From: JAFGHJ01 sp964534175
GTDB lineage: Bacteria > Hydrothermota > UBA3072
Assembly: GCA_964534175.1 (NCBI GenBank)
Contig: CAZHNS010000006.1
Location: 40,009 to 104,008 of the forward strand
Direction: 5' to 3'
DNA length: 64,000 nt
Shown in pieces: positions 52,129 to 60,432 of the stretch. The notes under the pieces are model-generated. The model was given only the letters and a program-made list of their open reading frames with translations. It had not been told where the DNA came from and made no database searches. How positions within the stretch are numbered: the stretch's first letter is position 1; the number at the start of each line of letters is the position of its first letter. The translations under genes and the position numbers were made by a program.

Positions 52129-53945
52129 GATTTATTTAGCCTCGCAAATATAAAATAATACCAATATGTATCTCCAAATTCTTGTTTTAGCGCTTGACGG
52201 GTAGCAGCTCTATTCGATCTATACTGGGCAAAGATTTGTTGAAATTTAGAGAAACGTTGCACAAGGGAATAGTCCACATAAGGCTGTAATGGTTTTAGTT
52301 GAGTCCATTTGGATAAATAAGCATATAGGATCAAAGCTTCCTGAACGTGACGAGGAACTCGTTCATATCCAAGTTCATGAAATTTGTTGGTGTTACTCCA
52401 CACGGTACCCAGATTTCCTTTAAGAAGCTGATAAGTCACCCAATATTCAAATGCCATTCGGTTTTTAGGATTTTGTCTGAGGAGGAGTAAAAGTTCTCGA
52501 TCAGACAAATCCGCGAGAGAGATAAAATCAAAATCGGGTATTAAGCCTGAAAATTTTTGCAGGTTTTTGTCTTTTTCAAGTAAATCTTTTTCTTCTATTG
52601 CACTAAGAAGATATTTTGCTCTTTTGCGGCCTTGGAGCGTATATTTCATTTTTTCCCAAAATATTTTTGCCGTTTCTATTTCCCCTTTAAGAAAATAAGT
52701 TATACCTATTCTATCGAGTAGTTCAGGGGTTTTTCCACGCACTTCCATAAGTTCAATATTCCAGTGCAAAGACTCCGAAATGAGCCCAAGTTCGAAAAAG
52801 AGATTGCTGGCTGCTTCCGGATTTACAACACAAAGCTCCTTATTGGGTAAAAGCCCAATGGTACCGCTCCATTGGGGATATTCAAAAGCTGAATCCAGGA
52901 GTTTTCCAGTATACCAAAGAGCGCGATTCACCTGCATACAAGTATGAGGATCTGCAATCGAAGGATCTTTCCCCAGGCGAAGTACAATTTCCCAATTGTT
53001 TTTTCGAGCTGAGCGGAAAAACTTAAGACGCTTGGCGAGAGGGTAATCAAGCACAATCCATCCTGCTGCATAAGAAATAATTAGGAGTAAAACAGTTCCT
53101 ATAATCCAAGGCTGGATTCTCGGCCGTGTAAATTTAACTTCCAGAGCTTTACGAAAACGCTGAATGATAAATGATAAACATCCAATTAAAGGGAAAAGTA
53201 AAAGGAGTCCCCAACGCGCAAAAGCGGGAGAATAGTCTGATTCAAGCGGAAGATTGTTGATTATAGCCTGTCGAGCCCATACAAGAAAAAGGAATCTCGA
53301 GCCAATTATAAACAACACCGTGGAAATTAAAGCATATATTACTGCCTTCGTTAGTGATTTTGAAGTAATCCATTCCCATATGATACAAAATATTGGGAAT
53401 AATAAAAAGGGTCCGCCGCAGAACCAGTACAAAAGTCCCGCGAGAATAGTATACAGGCTTATGCGGAGTCCGATGGATTTGGGTGCCCACCTGAAGAATA
53501 TCCATATGCTTATTAATACAGAAGCTATCCCAATTGCTAGAGAAAGTGGCGCTCGGTAATTGGCGTACAGAAACAAAAGAAACAGTCCCGGGATCCAGTG
53601 GAGAGTATGAATTTGTGATTTCCAAAGGATATGGATTATTTTTCTGGTAAGCAAGGAGATTAAACCAATTATTCCGGTAAGGATTAATGCCCCAAAGATT
53701 GGATATTCAAAGACTTGAGTACACAAGGCGGAGACGTAATCCACCAAACCACCGGGAAGTGATAGATGTTCTTTAAGGAAACTCCAATCCGTGAAAAATA
53801 TTGGACGTTGTAATTCGAATAAAAGAGGAGGATATAAGCGAAAAAGAATTATTAAAAAAAACGCCAGAGATAACAGTACATCTTGAATCCAAATCACATG
53901 ACGATATTTCACTTTTGTGAAATTGAAAATCTTTATATCCTTCAT
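52125..53945 (-). CDS. Large membrane protein with C-terminal TPR-like region (DUF6057-like)
   Basis: 606 aa. About ten hydrophobic segments in residues 15-310 (for example VLLSLAFFLIILFRLYPP, YPIFGALILTGIIGLISLL, WGLLLLFPLIGCLSFII) followed by a soluble helical-repeat half (ELGLISESLHWNIELMEV, RIGITYFLKGEIETAKIFWEKM). The plan matches proteins annotated DUF6057 in Bacteroidota, as far as I remember; function unknown. First gene of a three-gene minus-strand operon, with a leaderless promoter. It may be the inner-membrane partner of the heme propeller protein. Confidence 0.7.
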   Translation of the reverse strand: MKDIKIFNFTKVKYRHVIWIQDVLLSLAFFLIILFRLYPPLLFELQRPIFFTDWSFLKEHLSLPGGLVDYVSALCTQVFEYPIFGALILTGIIGLISLLTRKIIHILWKSQIHTLHWIPGLFLLFLYANYRAPLSLAIGIASVLISIWIFFRWAPKSIGLRISLYTILAGLLYWFCGGPFLLFPIFCIIWEWITSKSLTKAVIYALISTVLFIIGSRFLFLVWARQAIINNLPLESDYSPAFARWGLLLLFPLIGCLSFIIQRFRKALEVKFTRPRIQPWIIGTVLLLIISYAAGWIVLDYPLAKRLKFFRSARKNNWEIVLRLGKDPSIADPHTCMQVNRALWYTGKLLDSAFEYPQWSGTIGLLPNKELCVVNPEAASNLFFELGLISESLHWNIELMEVRGKTPELLDRIGITYFLKGEIETAKIFWEKMKYTLQGRKRAKYLLSAIEEKDLLEKDKNLQKFSGLIPDFDFISLADLSDRELLLLLRQNPKNRMAFEYWVTYQLLKGNLGTVWSNTNKFHELGYERVPRHVQEALILYAYLSKWTQLKPLQPYVDYSLVQRFSKFQQIFAQYRSNRAATRQALKQEFGDTYWYYFIFARLNKS

Positions 53946-53951
53946 AGAAAA

Positions 53952-53979
53952 AACATACAGCGTCTCCTTGAAATGTCAA
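53952..53979 (-). promoter_or_regulatory. Leaderless promoter of the membrane-TPR/propeller/RidA operon
   Basis: Minus-strand TTGACA (53974-53979), 16 bp, TATGTT (53952-53957), then 6 nt to ATG at 53945. Confidence 0.68.
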
Positions 53980-54039
53980 GGGAAAATTCCGCTTTTTATA
54001 CTTGCACCATAAGTCGTTATACTGTTGCGATTTTTTGTG

Positions 54040-54127
54040 AGTTGAAATTTTAAGTTTCGTGTTTCGGGTTACGAATTTCAAGTAGAAAAAAAGAAGCTTT
54101 TAGCACTTAGCCATTAGCTGTTAGAGA
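54040..54127. repeat. Intergenic phrases in the 53946-54309 gap
   Basis: The 364-bp gap contains TTTCGTGTTTCGGGTTACG-like phrases (54055-54075), AGCACTTAGCCATTAGC (54101-54117, sister of 45693) and two opposed promoters. No convincing gene; a 63-codon minus-strand frame (54167-54358) overlaps the next gene and is not supported. Confidence 0.5.
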
Positions 54128-54137
54128 AACAATTCCC

Positions 54138-54165
54138 TTGACTAAATCTAAGTATGTTTTATAAT
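54138..54165 (+). promoter_or_regulatory. Predicted promoter upstream of the membrane protein at 54310
   Basis: TTGACT (54138-54143), 16 bp, TATAAT (54160-54165). It resembles the 46926 promoter, including TATGTTTTATAAT and a GTGATTG shortly downstream. The leader would be about 138 nt. Confidence 0.62.
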
Positions 54166-54309
54166 ATTAGTATACGTGATTGAATAGATAATCCGACTTA
54201 TTCTTCTCAAGTTGAAGTATTAAAGGTGCAAATATTGGATCTTGATAAAGAGGAAGAGTGAAAAAATTATACAGGAATTCTATTTTAATAATTTCTTTTC
54301 TATATTCTT

Positions 54310-54792
54310 GTGTATTTTTGGTATATGCATACTTTATTGCAACTTTTCGATTTTCCACCGCGTCTTAACGCTTTTGATTATGCTTATAGATGGTTAGTTA
54401 TTATTACTTTAGTTGTTTTTTGTTCTTTTCTTATTTCTGAAAATATTCGAGGTTTAAAGTTAAAACAAGGGGTAAAAAAATTTCTAAAATGGTTTCCTAT
54501 AATTACAAGTAATTTTTTAGTTTTTCTGAATCTTGTATCTTTATCTTTTACGCTTTTCCATCATAAATTGCCGTACTTTATAACAAAATTTGATATATAT
54601 GATTTTATTTGGTTTATTACTAGTTTCTTATTGGTTGCAACGTTTCCCTTTAATTTGGTTTGGAATACAGTAAATTTATGTTTGAGAAGAAAGAATTTTT
54701 TGACAATTGTTACAATTGTACTTTTATTTTTATGTATTATTTATCTGCAAACCCCCCTTAATTCAAGGATGCAAAATTTGGTTTTTGATTAA
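54310..54792 (+). CDS. Small polytopic membrane protein, unknown function
   Basis: Up to 160 aa with four predicted membrane segments (about 27-44, 65-84, 95-118 and 130-147). No family recognised. GTG at 54310 opens the frame and stop codons lie at 54286-54291, so it cannot be longer; ATG at 54325 is an alternative. Neither has a Shine-Dalgarno. Its size, topology and promoter recall the protein at 47057, but sequence similarity is not obvious. Confidence 0.6.
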   Translation: MYFWYMHTLLQLFDFPPRLNAFDYAYRWLVIITLVVFCSFLISENIRGLKLKQGVKKFLKWFPIITSNFLVFLNLVSLSFTLFHHKLPYFITKFDIYDFIWFITSFLLVATFPFNLVWNTVNLCLRRKNFLTIVTIVLLFLCIIYLQTPLNSRMQNLVFD

Positions 54793-54837
54793 AAACTTTG
54801 ACGGTGTGGGTTGGGTTTTAAACAACAATATAATATT

Positions 54838-54945
54838 TTTTTCTCTGTGTAACTCTGTGCGCTCTGTGGTTCAATAAGTTTTTTGAGGGTAGGGAAGGGA
54901 TTCTTATCTACTGGCTTCGGGCTTCTGACTTCTAAATTTATACTT
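54838..54945. repeat. Intergenic phrases of the CTCTGTG and CTTCGGGCTTCTGACTTC types
   Basis: TCTCTGTGTAACTCTGTGCG and CTCTGTGGTTC (54842-54875) match 23590-23640; GGCTTCGGGCTTCTGACTTC (54917-54936) matches 37809-37829. Convergent spacer without a gene. Confidence 0.6.
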
Positions 54946-56599
54946 CCAAGCCTTTCTCTTCAAAGAGATAGCGTTTGATTTTTCGGGTTGTGGTTTTTGG
55001 AAATTCTTCGTCTCTTATCTTTACTCTTCTGATTCTCTTGAAATCGGTTAAATCCTCATTCATTTTCTTTACAATTCCGGTCAAGATTTTATGTGGGTCT
55101 CTGTCTTTAATTTTGTGTTTCTCGCAGTATACATCCAGTTCTTCATAATTGGGATAAATAATAGCCACTAATTCTTTTTTTTCTGTATTTGGATTGGTCT
55201 GATAAGATACGAGTATTTCTTCAATAAGGGGGGACTCGGATAAGTAAGTCTCGATTTCTTCTGGATAGATGTTTTTACCTCCGCTGGTTACTATTACGGA
55301 TTTTTTTCGACCTGTAATATACAAATAACCGTCAGAATCGATAAAACCCATATCTCCGGTTTTAAACCATTCTCCTTCAAAAACTTCGGCAGCTGCTTCT
55401 TCGTTTCCCCAAAAACTTTTAAAAACCGAATCTCCTTTTACCGCAATTTCTCCGATTCCTTTTTCTCCGGGATTAAGAATTTTTGCGTCTAAGCCCAATA
55501 ACGGTAGCCCTACAGACTCATTTTTGGGAGCATTTGGAGGGTTTACGGCGACTACCGGAGAAGTTTCCGTCAGTCCATATCCTTGAATTAAAGGAAACCC
55601 CCATTTTTCGAACTTTTTTGAAACCCATAGAGGTAGCGCGGCACTCCCGGGGACTAAAATTTTTAGATTATCCAATCCAACCTGTTTTCTTATGGTCGAG
55701 TAAAGAAAAGAACCGCTTCCTTTTTTTACTTTATGGAGAAATGTACCTACGCCATTTAAGGTTCCGAAAAGAACTTTTTTAACGGGCGGAAGTTTACTAA
55801 TTTCTTTTTCTATTCCCTTTATGAATTTTTCAAGAATTAAAGGTACTACAGGGAATATGGTAGGCTTAGTTTTTATGCAGTCTTCTTTTATCTCTTTCGA
55901 TTTTAGGGAGCGGGCAAGGGTTGCCGAGGCTCCTATATAGAATGGCGCCAGTATGTTAATTGTCTGAGAGAAAACATGATTTAAAGGAAGAAGCGTGTAA
56001 AATATATCTGTTGGATTGAAATCGATTACTTGACGTAACATTTCCACGTTACTGGATAGATTCCTTTGTGTGAGTACTACACCTTTGGGGGAACCGGTCG
56101 TTCCTGATGTATAAAGAATTAAAGCCGTATCATCGAGAGTTAACTGCGGTAGAATAAAATCGTCTAATTTAGAGGTAACCTTTGGCATTTTTAAGGGCGT
56201 GCTTATTTTAATATCTTGGCTCAGTAGTTCTTCTGAAGCAAAAAGTAATTTGGACCCGGAATTATTTAGAAAATGATTAACTTCTCTGTAAGTGAGACGA
56301 TTATCAAGGGGTACACCTATTGCTCCTGCAAACTGTATGGCTAAGTAAGTAACAATCCACTCGGGATTATAATGCCCGTATATGGCAACTCGATCACCTT
56401 TTTCGATATTTCTTGATTTGATTTCTTTTGCAAGTGAGATTATTAGAGACGCGAGTTTAATATAAGTCCATTTTTTAATTTCACCTTCGGGTGTTAAAAT
56501 CTGTAGAGCAGTGTTTTCAGGATAGGTTCTTACGGTTTTTAAAAAACTTTGAGGAATGGGGAATATTTCTTCCCGTTCTTTTATTATTTCCCACTGCAT
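54938..56599 (-). CDS. Long-chain acyl-CoA synthetase / AMP-dependent ligase
   Basis: 553 aa of the adenylate-forming family. P-loop-like LILYTSGTTGSPKGV, QGYGLTETSP, the hinge WFKTGDMGFIDSDGYLYITGRKKSVIVTSGGKNIYPEEIE and the catalytic C-terminal Lys region (FPKTTTRKIKR). It activates a fatty acid to acyl-AMP and then acyl-CoA, or possibly acyl-ACP. It is cytosolic and stands alone. ATG is 6 nt after a TATAAT box, a leaderless start. Confidence 0.92.
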   Translation of the reverse strand: MQWEIIKEREEIFPIPQSFLKTVRTYPENTALQILTPEGEIKKWTYIKLASLIISLAKEIKSRNIEKGDRVAIYGHYNPEWIVTYLAIQFAGAIGVPLDNRLTYREVNHFLNNSGSKLLFASEELLSQDIKISTPLKMPKVTSKLDDFILPQLTLDDTALILYTSGTTGSPKGVVLTQRNLSSNVEMLRQVIDFNPTDIFYTLLPLNHVFSQTINILAPFYIGASATLARSLKSKEIKEDCIKTKPTIFPVVPLILEKFIKGIEKEISKLPPVKKVLFGTLNGVGTFLHKVKKGSGSFLYSTIRKQVGLDNLKILVPGSAALPLWVSKKFEKWGFPLIQGYGLTETSPVVAVNPPNAPKNESVGLPLLGLDAKILNPGEKGIGEIAVKGDSVFKSFWGNEEAAAEVFEGEWFKTGDMGFIDSDGYLYITGRKKSVIVTSGGKNIYPEEIETYLSESPLIEEILVSYQTNPNTEKKELVAIIYPNYEELDVYCEKHKIKDRDPHKILTGIVKKMNEDLTDFKRIRRVKIRDEEFPKTTTRKIKRYLFEEKGLEV

Positions 56600-56605
56600 A
56601 TAAAA

Positions 56606-56634
56606 ATTATATGGGAAAACCGTTTATTTGTCAA
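56606..56634 (-). promoter_or_regulatory. Leaderless promoter of the acyl-CoA synthetase gene
   Basis: Minus-strand TTGACA (56629-56634), 17 bp, TATAAT (56606-56611), then 6 nt to ATG at 56599. Confidence 0.78.
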
Positions 56635-56647
56635 TGTATTAATTGGA

Positions 56648-56730
56648 AATTAATACGCTATCAGCTATCCGCGATCCGCATTTCGCTAAACCCAACACAA
56701 CCAAAAAAAGCGGTTAGCGGGGAGCGGTGT
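56648..56730. repeat. Intergenic phrases of the GCTATCAGCTATCCGC and AGCGGTTAGCGGGGAGCGG types
   Basis: ACGCTATCAGCTATCCGCG (56654-56672) and AGCGGTTAGCGGGGAGCGG (56709-56727) are partly complementary in phrasing, so the region may fold back. A short form is at 13741-13757. Confidence 0.5.
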
Positions 56731-57363
56731 TTAATACAATTTTCTCCTCTTCCAGCGGAGGTAGATATATCCTACCGCAAGTCCGCCTAAATGGGCGAGA
56801 TGAGCTACATTTCCTCCGCCTTCAAACAAGTATAAAATCTCAAGAACTCCGAATATCCAGACCGCATATTTCGCGTCTATTGGGATTAAAAGGGGAAATA
56901 TTATTAATTTTGTTCGAGGGAAAGTCATTCCAAAGGCAAGAAGTATTCCGAATATCGCTCCAGAAGCTCCTACTACAGGGATAGTTGAATCCATATTGAA
57001 TAATGAATATATAACTGCTGCTCCGATTCCACATATAAAGTAATATTTGTAGAATTCCTTAGTTCCCCATAAATATTCGAGTTCCCTTCCAAACATCCAG
57101 AGAATGTACATATTTATAGCGAGGTGAAAAAAACCGCCGTGGAGAAACATATATGTAACTGCCTGCCATCCCCAACCATCCATAAATAGTTTAGGTATTA
57201 AACTAAAGAATAAAGTTATAATATCAAATTGAGCAAAACCGGGATATTTGGATTGTATCGGTAGGTTTACGTAAAGACGGGAAAATAATATCTGTATTAT
57301 AAAAACCATAACGTTTGCAATTATAAGATTCTTAAGTCCATTTTGAGTTTCTCTTATTCTCAT
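56731..57363 (-). CDS. Rhomboid-family intramembrane serine protease
   Basis: 210 aa with six membrane segments. Catalytic S134 in GASGAIFG and H191 in HLAHLGGLAVG; the HGGFFHLAINMYILWMFGRELEYLWG region (L1 loop and the oxyanion-hole His/Asn) is complete. It cleaves transmembrane helices in the inner membrane. AAGGAG precedes ATG. It is the last gene downstream of the ApbE-AmrS operon, 39 nt after DUF4321. Confidence 0.94.
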   Translation of the reverse strand: MRIRETQNGLKNLIIANVMVFIIQILFSRLYVNLPIQSKYPGFAQFDIITLFFSLIPKLFMDGWGWQAVTYMFLHGGFFHLAINMYILWMFGRELEYLWGTKEFYKYYFICGIGAAVIYSLFNMDSTIPVVGASGAIFGILLAFGMTFPRTKLIIFPLLIPIDAKYAVWIFGVLEILYLFEGGGNVAHLAHLGGLAVGYIYLRWKRRKLY

Positions 57364-57402
57364 ATTATCTCCTTATTAATCAAATTTCCAGAAAAGACGT
57401 TT

Positions 57403-57672
57403 TCAGTATAACCATTTTAAAGAGTACCCAAGTATGAGAACTCCAATAAAGCCAAACAAATTTATTTTTATCATAAAGCCTAAAATTATTGTAAAAATAT
57501 GTAAGTCTAAACTAATTGGATGAAATCCGATTCGAAGCGGTGTAGTCATAACTGTTTTTACAGCTCCGTCAGGCAGTACCATACCCAGTAAATCTCCGAT
57601 GAAACTTCCCAATATTAAACCCATTAATAAAATAAATATTGTTAAAGGGATATTTTTCTTCAATCTACGCAA
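57403..57672 (-). CDS. DUF4321 small membrane protein
   Basis: 89 aa with two membrane helices. The family pattern is visible as LILGSFIGDLLGMVLPDGAVKTV and PISLDLHIFTIILGFMIKINLFGFIGVLILGYSLKW. Function unknown; members often lie beside cell-envelope or division genes. Overlaps the Gx transporter gene by 13 nt. Confidence 0.85.
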   Translation of the reverse strand: MRRLKKNIPLTIFILLMGLILGSFIGDLLGMVLPDGAVKTVMTTPLRIGFHPISLDLHIFTIILGFMIKINLFGFIGVLILGYSLKWLY

Positions 57673-58175
57673 AATTTGTACCTCCTTTTAGTCTTTGAAT
57701 AGAAAAGATACGTCAAAATACCAGTTACAGAACCTGTAATTATAGAGGATAAAATGTAAATAGGGGAGATGTAAAAGAAGGAAACTCCGGGAAGAAAAAT
57801 AGAAGTCGCGAGAATGAGTTGAATCATTATGTGAGTTTCTGCACCTACTATACTTATTCCCAACAAACTAAAAGGTAAGCGTTTACTTATAATTAACCAC
57901 ATTATAAGCGTGCTTGCTATCGTTCCGCTTATTGAAAAGACAAAAGTTGGAGTGAGCAATCTTGCCATTATTAAGCTTCCAATTATTGATTTTAATACCC
58001 CAATTAGAAGAGCTTCTCTTAATCCGAAAAAAATAAGAGCCAATATAATAAATATATTCGCAAGTCCGAGACGAATTCCGGGAATAGGAGTAGGAAAGAG
58101 ACTTTCAATAATGAATAAAGATATAGATGCAGCAGTAAATACTGAAAGATAAGCTATTCTATTCAGTGACTGCAT
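57660..58175 (-). CDS. Gx transporter family membrane protein (Hpre_diP_synt_I)
   Basis: 171 aa, five to six membrane segments. Signature region FPTPIPGIRLGLANIFIILALIFFGLREALLIGVLKSIIGSLI. The family resembles ECF-type S components and is commonly found next to NusG_II and ApbE genes in Rnf-type contexts, as here. Its cargo is not known. Overlaps NusG_II gene by 17 nt. Confidence 0.87.
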   Translation of the reverse strand: MQSLNRIAYLSVFTAASISLFIIESLFPTPIPGIRLGLANIFIILALIFFGLREALLIGVLKSIIGSLIMARLLTPTFVFSISGTIASTLIMWLIISKRLPFSLLGISIVGAETHIMIQLILATSIFLPGVSFFYISPIYILSSIITGSVTGILTYLFYSKTKRRYKFCVD

Positions 58176-58521
58176 CGTATTTTTCCCCTTCTATTCTTAT
58201 TATTACCCGGTTTGGAATACAAATGATAAAATCTCCTTTTTTTGATATCCAACCTTTTTTTTCGCAAATTTTTAAAGGACAGGGGGAGTTAAGAATTCTT
58301 ACTCTCCCGTCTCTGATTATAACTTTTGCCTCACCTAGTTTCCCTTTAATAATAATTTCTCTGTCTTGATTCAAAGGATAAACAAAATCATTAGTTTTGT
58401 CAACACTAATAATTACTTTTTCTCCCTTGTTTTTTGGAAGAAAAAAAACAAAAAATAGAAAAAAAATTATAACTAATATATCGCCTATTTTTAAAGGACG
58501 AAATCTGCTTTCCGACCGCAA
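58159..58521 (-). CDS. NusG domain II protein, membrane-anchored
   Basis: 120 aa. One N-terminal membrane helix (ILVIIFFLFFVFFL) and a beta domain of the NusG_II family: IIIKGKLGEAKVIIRDGRVRILNSPCPLKICEKKGWISKKGDFIICIPNRVIIRIEG, with two cysteines near SPCPLKIC. No ATG or GTG is available; TTG at 58521 is the only sensible start, 31 nt inside the AmrS gene. The family accompanies ApbE and Gx transporter genes but has no proven role. Confidence 0.85.
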   Translation of the reverse strand: MRSESRFRPLKIGDILVIIFFLFFVFFLPKNKGEKVIISVDKTNDFVYPLNQDREIIIKGKLGEAKVIIRDGRVRILNSPCPLKICEKKGWISKKGDFIICIPNRVIIRIEGEKYDAVTE

Positions 58522-59474
58522 TTAGAACATTTATCCTTTTCTATACCAACTATTTTTGTATTATATCCCGCTCTCTCTACAAGAATACTCGAGCATTTAG
58601 GACAGTACGTGTTTTCAGTTCCTTCCATAGGCGCATTGCCTATATATACATAATAAAGATACTTTTTTGCTATATCATAAGCTTCTTTTAACGTATTCAG
58701 TGGAGTCGGCGGTCTGTCGTAATCGTTATGGGGAAAATATCGTGAGATGTGTAAGGGAATTTTTTTATCGATCGAGGCTAAATATTTAGATAAATCTTCA
58801 ATTTCTGTGTCGTTATCGCCAGGAATTAAAAGATTGGTTACCTCAACGTGTATTTTTCCGGAAGCTTTTTCGATTGTCCTTTTTGTTGCCGCAAAATTTC
58901 CTTTGAGAATTTTGCTATAATATTCAGAACTCATTGATTTTAAGTCTATATTCATCGCGCTAACAATTTCAAGTAACTCGTCCAGAGGATCTTCTAAAAT
59001 CTGGCCATTAGTTACCATAACAAGGTCTATTCTCTCTTTCTTTGCATATTTGGAAGTGTCTTTTATAAATTCGAACCAGATAATAGGTTCTGCGTAAGTA
59101 AAAGCTATAGAAGGAGACTTATATTCCTTTGCCATAGAAACCAACTCTTCAGGAGTTATTTCTCTTGTAACCGCTTTTTTAAAGGATATAGTATAATTTT
59201 GACAATAAGGACAGCGCATGCTGCAGCCGTTGGGAGAAACTGAAAGAATTTCCGTCCCTGGTCTAAAATGAAAAAGAGGTTTTTTTTCGATCGGATCAAC
59301 TGCCAGAGAGGTTGTTCTACCGTAATTTTGCGCGTATAGAGTTCCGTCTTCGTTTTTTCTTGCCCAGCAAATTCCTTCTCCACCCGGAGGTATAGCACAC
59401 TGGTGGGGGCAAAGCTTGCAACGTGCGACTAAATCTTCTGCTATTTCGTAATATTCTGCTTCTCTTTTATTCAT
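58491..59474 (-). CDS. amrS: AmmeMemoRadiSam-system radical SAM protein (AmrS)
   Basis: 327 aa. N-terminal CKLCPHQC and ICWARKNEDG, SPNGCSMRCPYCQNYTIS with the CxxxCxxC cluster, EPIIWFEF and, at the end, a zinc ribbon (CPKC and CSNC). AmrS belongs to a three-protein set with Memo and AMMECR1; neither partner is in the window. ATG overlaps the apbE stop by 8 nt, so it is cotranscribed with a flavin transferase. Substrate unknown. Confidence 0.9.
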   Translation of the reverse strand: MNKREAEYYEIAEDLVARCKLCPHQCAIPPGGEGICWARKNEDGTLYAQNYGRTTSLAVDPIEKKPLFHFRPGTEILSVSPNGCSMRCPYCQNYTISFKKAVTREITPEELVSMAKEYKSPSIAFTYAEPIIWFEFIKDTSKYAKKERIDLVMVTNGQILEDPLDELLEIVSAMNIDLKSMSSEYYSKILKGNFAATKRTIEKASGKIHVEVTNLLIPGDNDTEIEDLSKYLASIDKKIPLHISRYFPHNDYDRPPTPLNTLKEAYDIAKKYLYYVYIGNAPMEGTENTYCPKCSSILVERAGYNTKIVGIEKDKCSNCGRKADFVL

Positions 59475-60432
59475 AAATACTTAACTTATTATCAAATATA
59501 AATTTATAAATATTTTTGGAAGTGTCAACAAGGATAGCCTCTAAATTGTTATTTTTTATGTACTCTTTGGCTTTTTGGGGGCCCATTGCAACCAATGCGG
59601 TTGTAATGCAATCTCCCTGGATACCGTCTTTTACAATAATCGTAGCTGATGCAATTCCCCTTGCAGGATAACCCGTAAAAGGGTCTACTATATGGTGGTA
59701 TCTTACACCTTCAACTTCGAAATATCTTTCGTAATCTCCGGAAGTGAATACAAAACAATCATTAACCTTAAGTGTACCAATTATTCCGTTTACATCCCGG
59801 GGATTTCTTATACCTATAATCCAATTATCTTTCCCTTTTTTCTTGCCAACTAGCAGCACATCTCCTCCTGCGTCTATTAAAGCGGAACGGATACCACATT
59901 CTTTCAGTATACTTCTTGCCCTGTCTAGAGCATACCCTTTTGCCGCTCCTCCGAGATTAAGTGAAAAATTCTCGGGGATAATAAGCGTATCTTTTCTTAT
60001 TTTTATTTTTTTGTAATCTACGAGTGGTAAAAGCGATCCTATTTCCTTTTTCGTGGGAAGAGTGGGTGCCTTGAAATAATTCCATTTTTTTAATATAGGA
60101 TCAATTGAAAGGTCGAAGTATCCGTTTGTTTTTTCTGAATAATAAAGAGATTTTCTGATTATTGTGATGTAGGTGGTATCTATGTTGCCTTTTTCGATAC
60201 CCTGTACATTCAGAGTGTCTATTCTTTCGAATTCCTCTTTTACTTTTTTTATTACCTTTTTTGCCAGAATTGGGTTTCTCGAGTAAATCTTGCCTCTAAC
60301 ATAGGTATCAAAATAGAAATCCTCGAACGTGAATTCTTTATGTTTTAAGAAAAAAAGAAGAAAGGCTATTGCTAAAAACGTAATAACTAATAGCAGACGT
60401 TTTATGCTAATAGCCCTTTGTTGATTTGACAT
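59467..60432 (-). CDS. apbE: FAD:protein FMN transferase ApbE
   Basis: 321 aa with an N-terminal membrane anchor (LLLVITFLAIAFLLFFL). Core motifs are LNLGGAAKGYALDRARSIL, SALIDAGGDVL, FTSGDYERYFEVEGVRYHHIVDPFTGYPA and GIQGDCITTALVAMG. It attaches FMN to threonine residues of exported flavoproteins such as RnfG/NqrC. No Rnf or Nqr subunit is in the window, but NusG_II and Gx transporter companions follow. ATG directly follows the rocD stop. Confidence 0.94.
   Translation of the reverse strand: MSNQQRAISIKRLLLVITFLAIAFLLFFLKHKEFTFEDFYFDTYVRGKIYSRNPILAKKVIKKVKEEFERIDTLNVQGIEKGNIDTTYITIIRKSLYYSEKTNGYFDLSIDPILKKWNYFKAPTLPTKKEIGSLLPLVDYKKIKIRKDTLIIPENFSLNLGGAAKGYALDRARSILKECGIRSALIDAGGDVLLVGKKKGKDNWIIGIRNPRDVNGIIGTLKVNDCFVFTSGDYERYFEVEGVRYHHIVDPFTGYPARGIASATIIVKDGIQGDCITTALVAMGPQKAKEYIKNNNLEAILVDTSKNIYKFIFDNKLSIYE

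Noticed and set aside
54167..54358. 63-codon minus-strand frame in the gap before the membrane protein at 54310
   Set aside because: Overlaps the start of the plus-strand gene and a plus-strand promoter; no Shine-Dalgarno and no recognisable domain.
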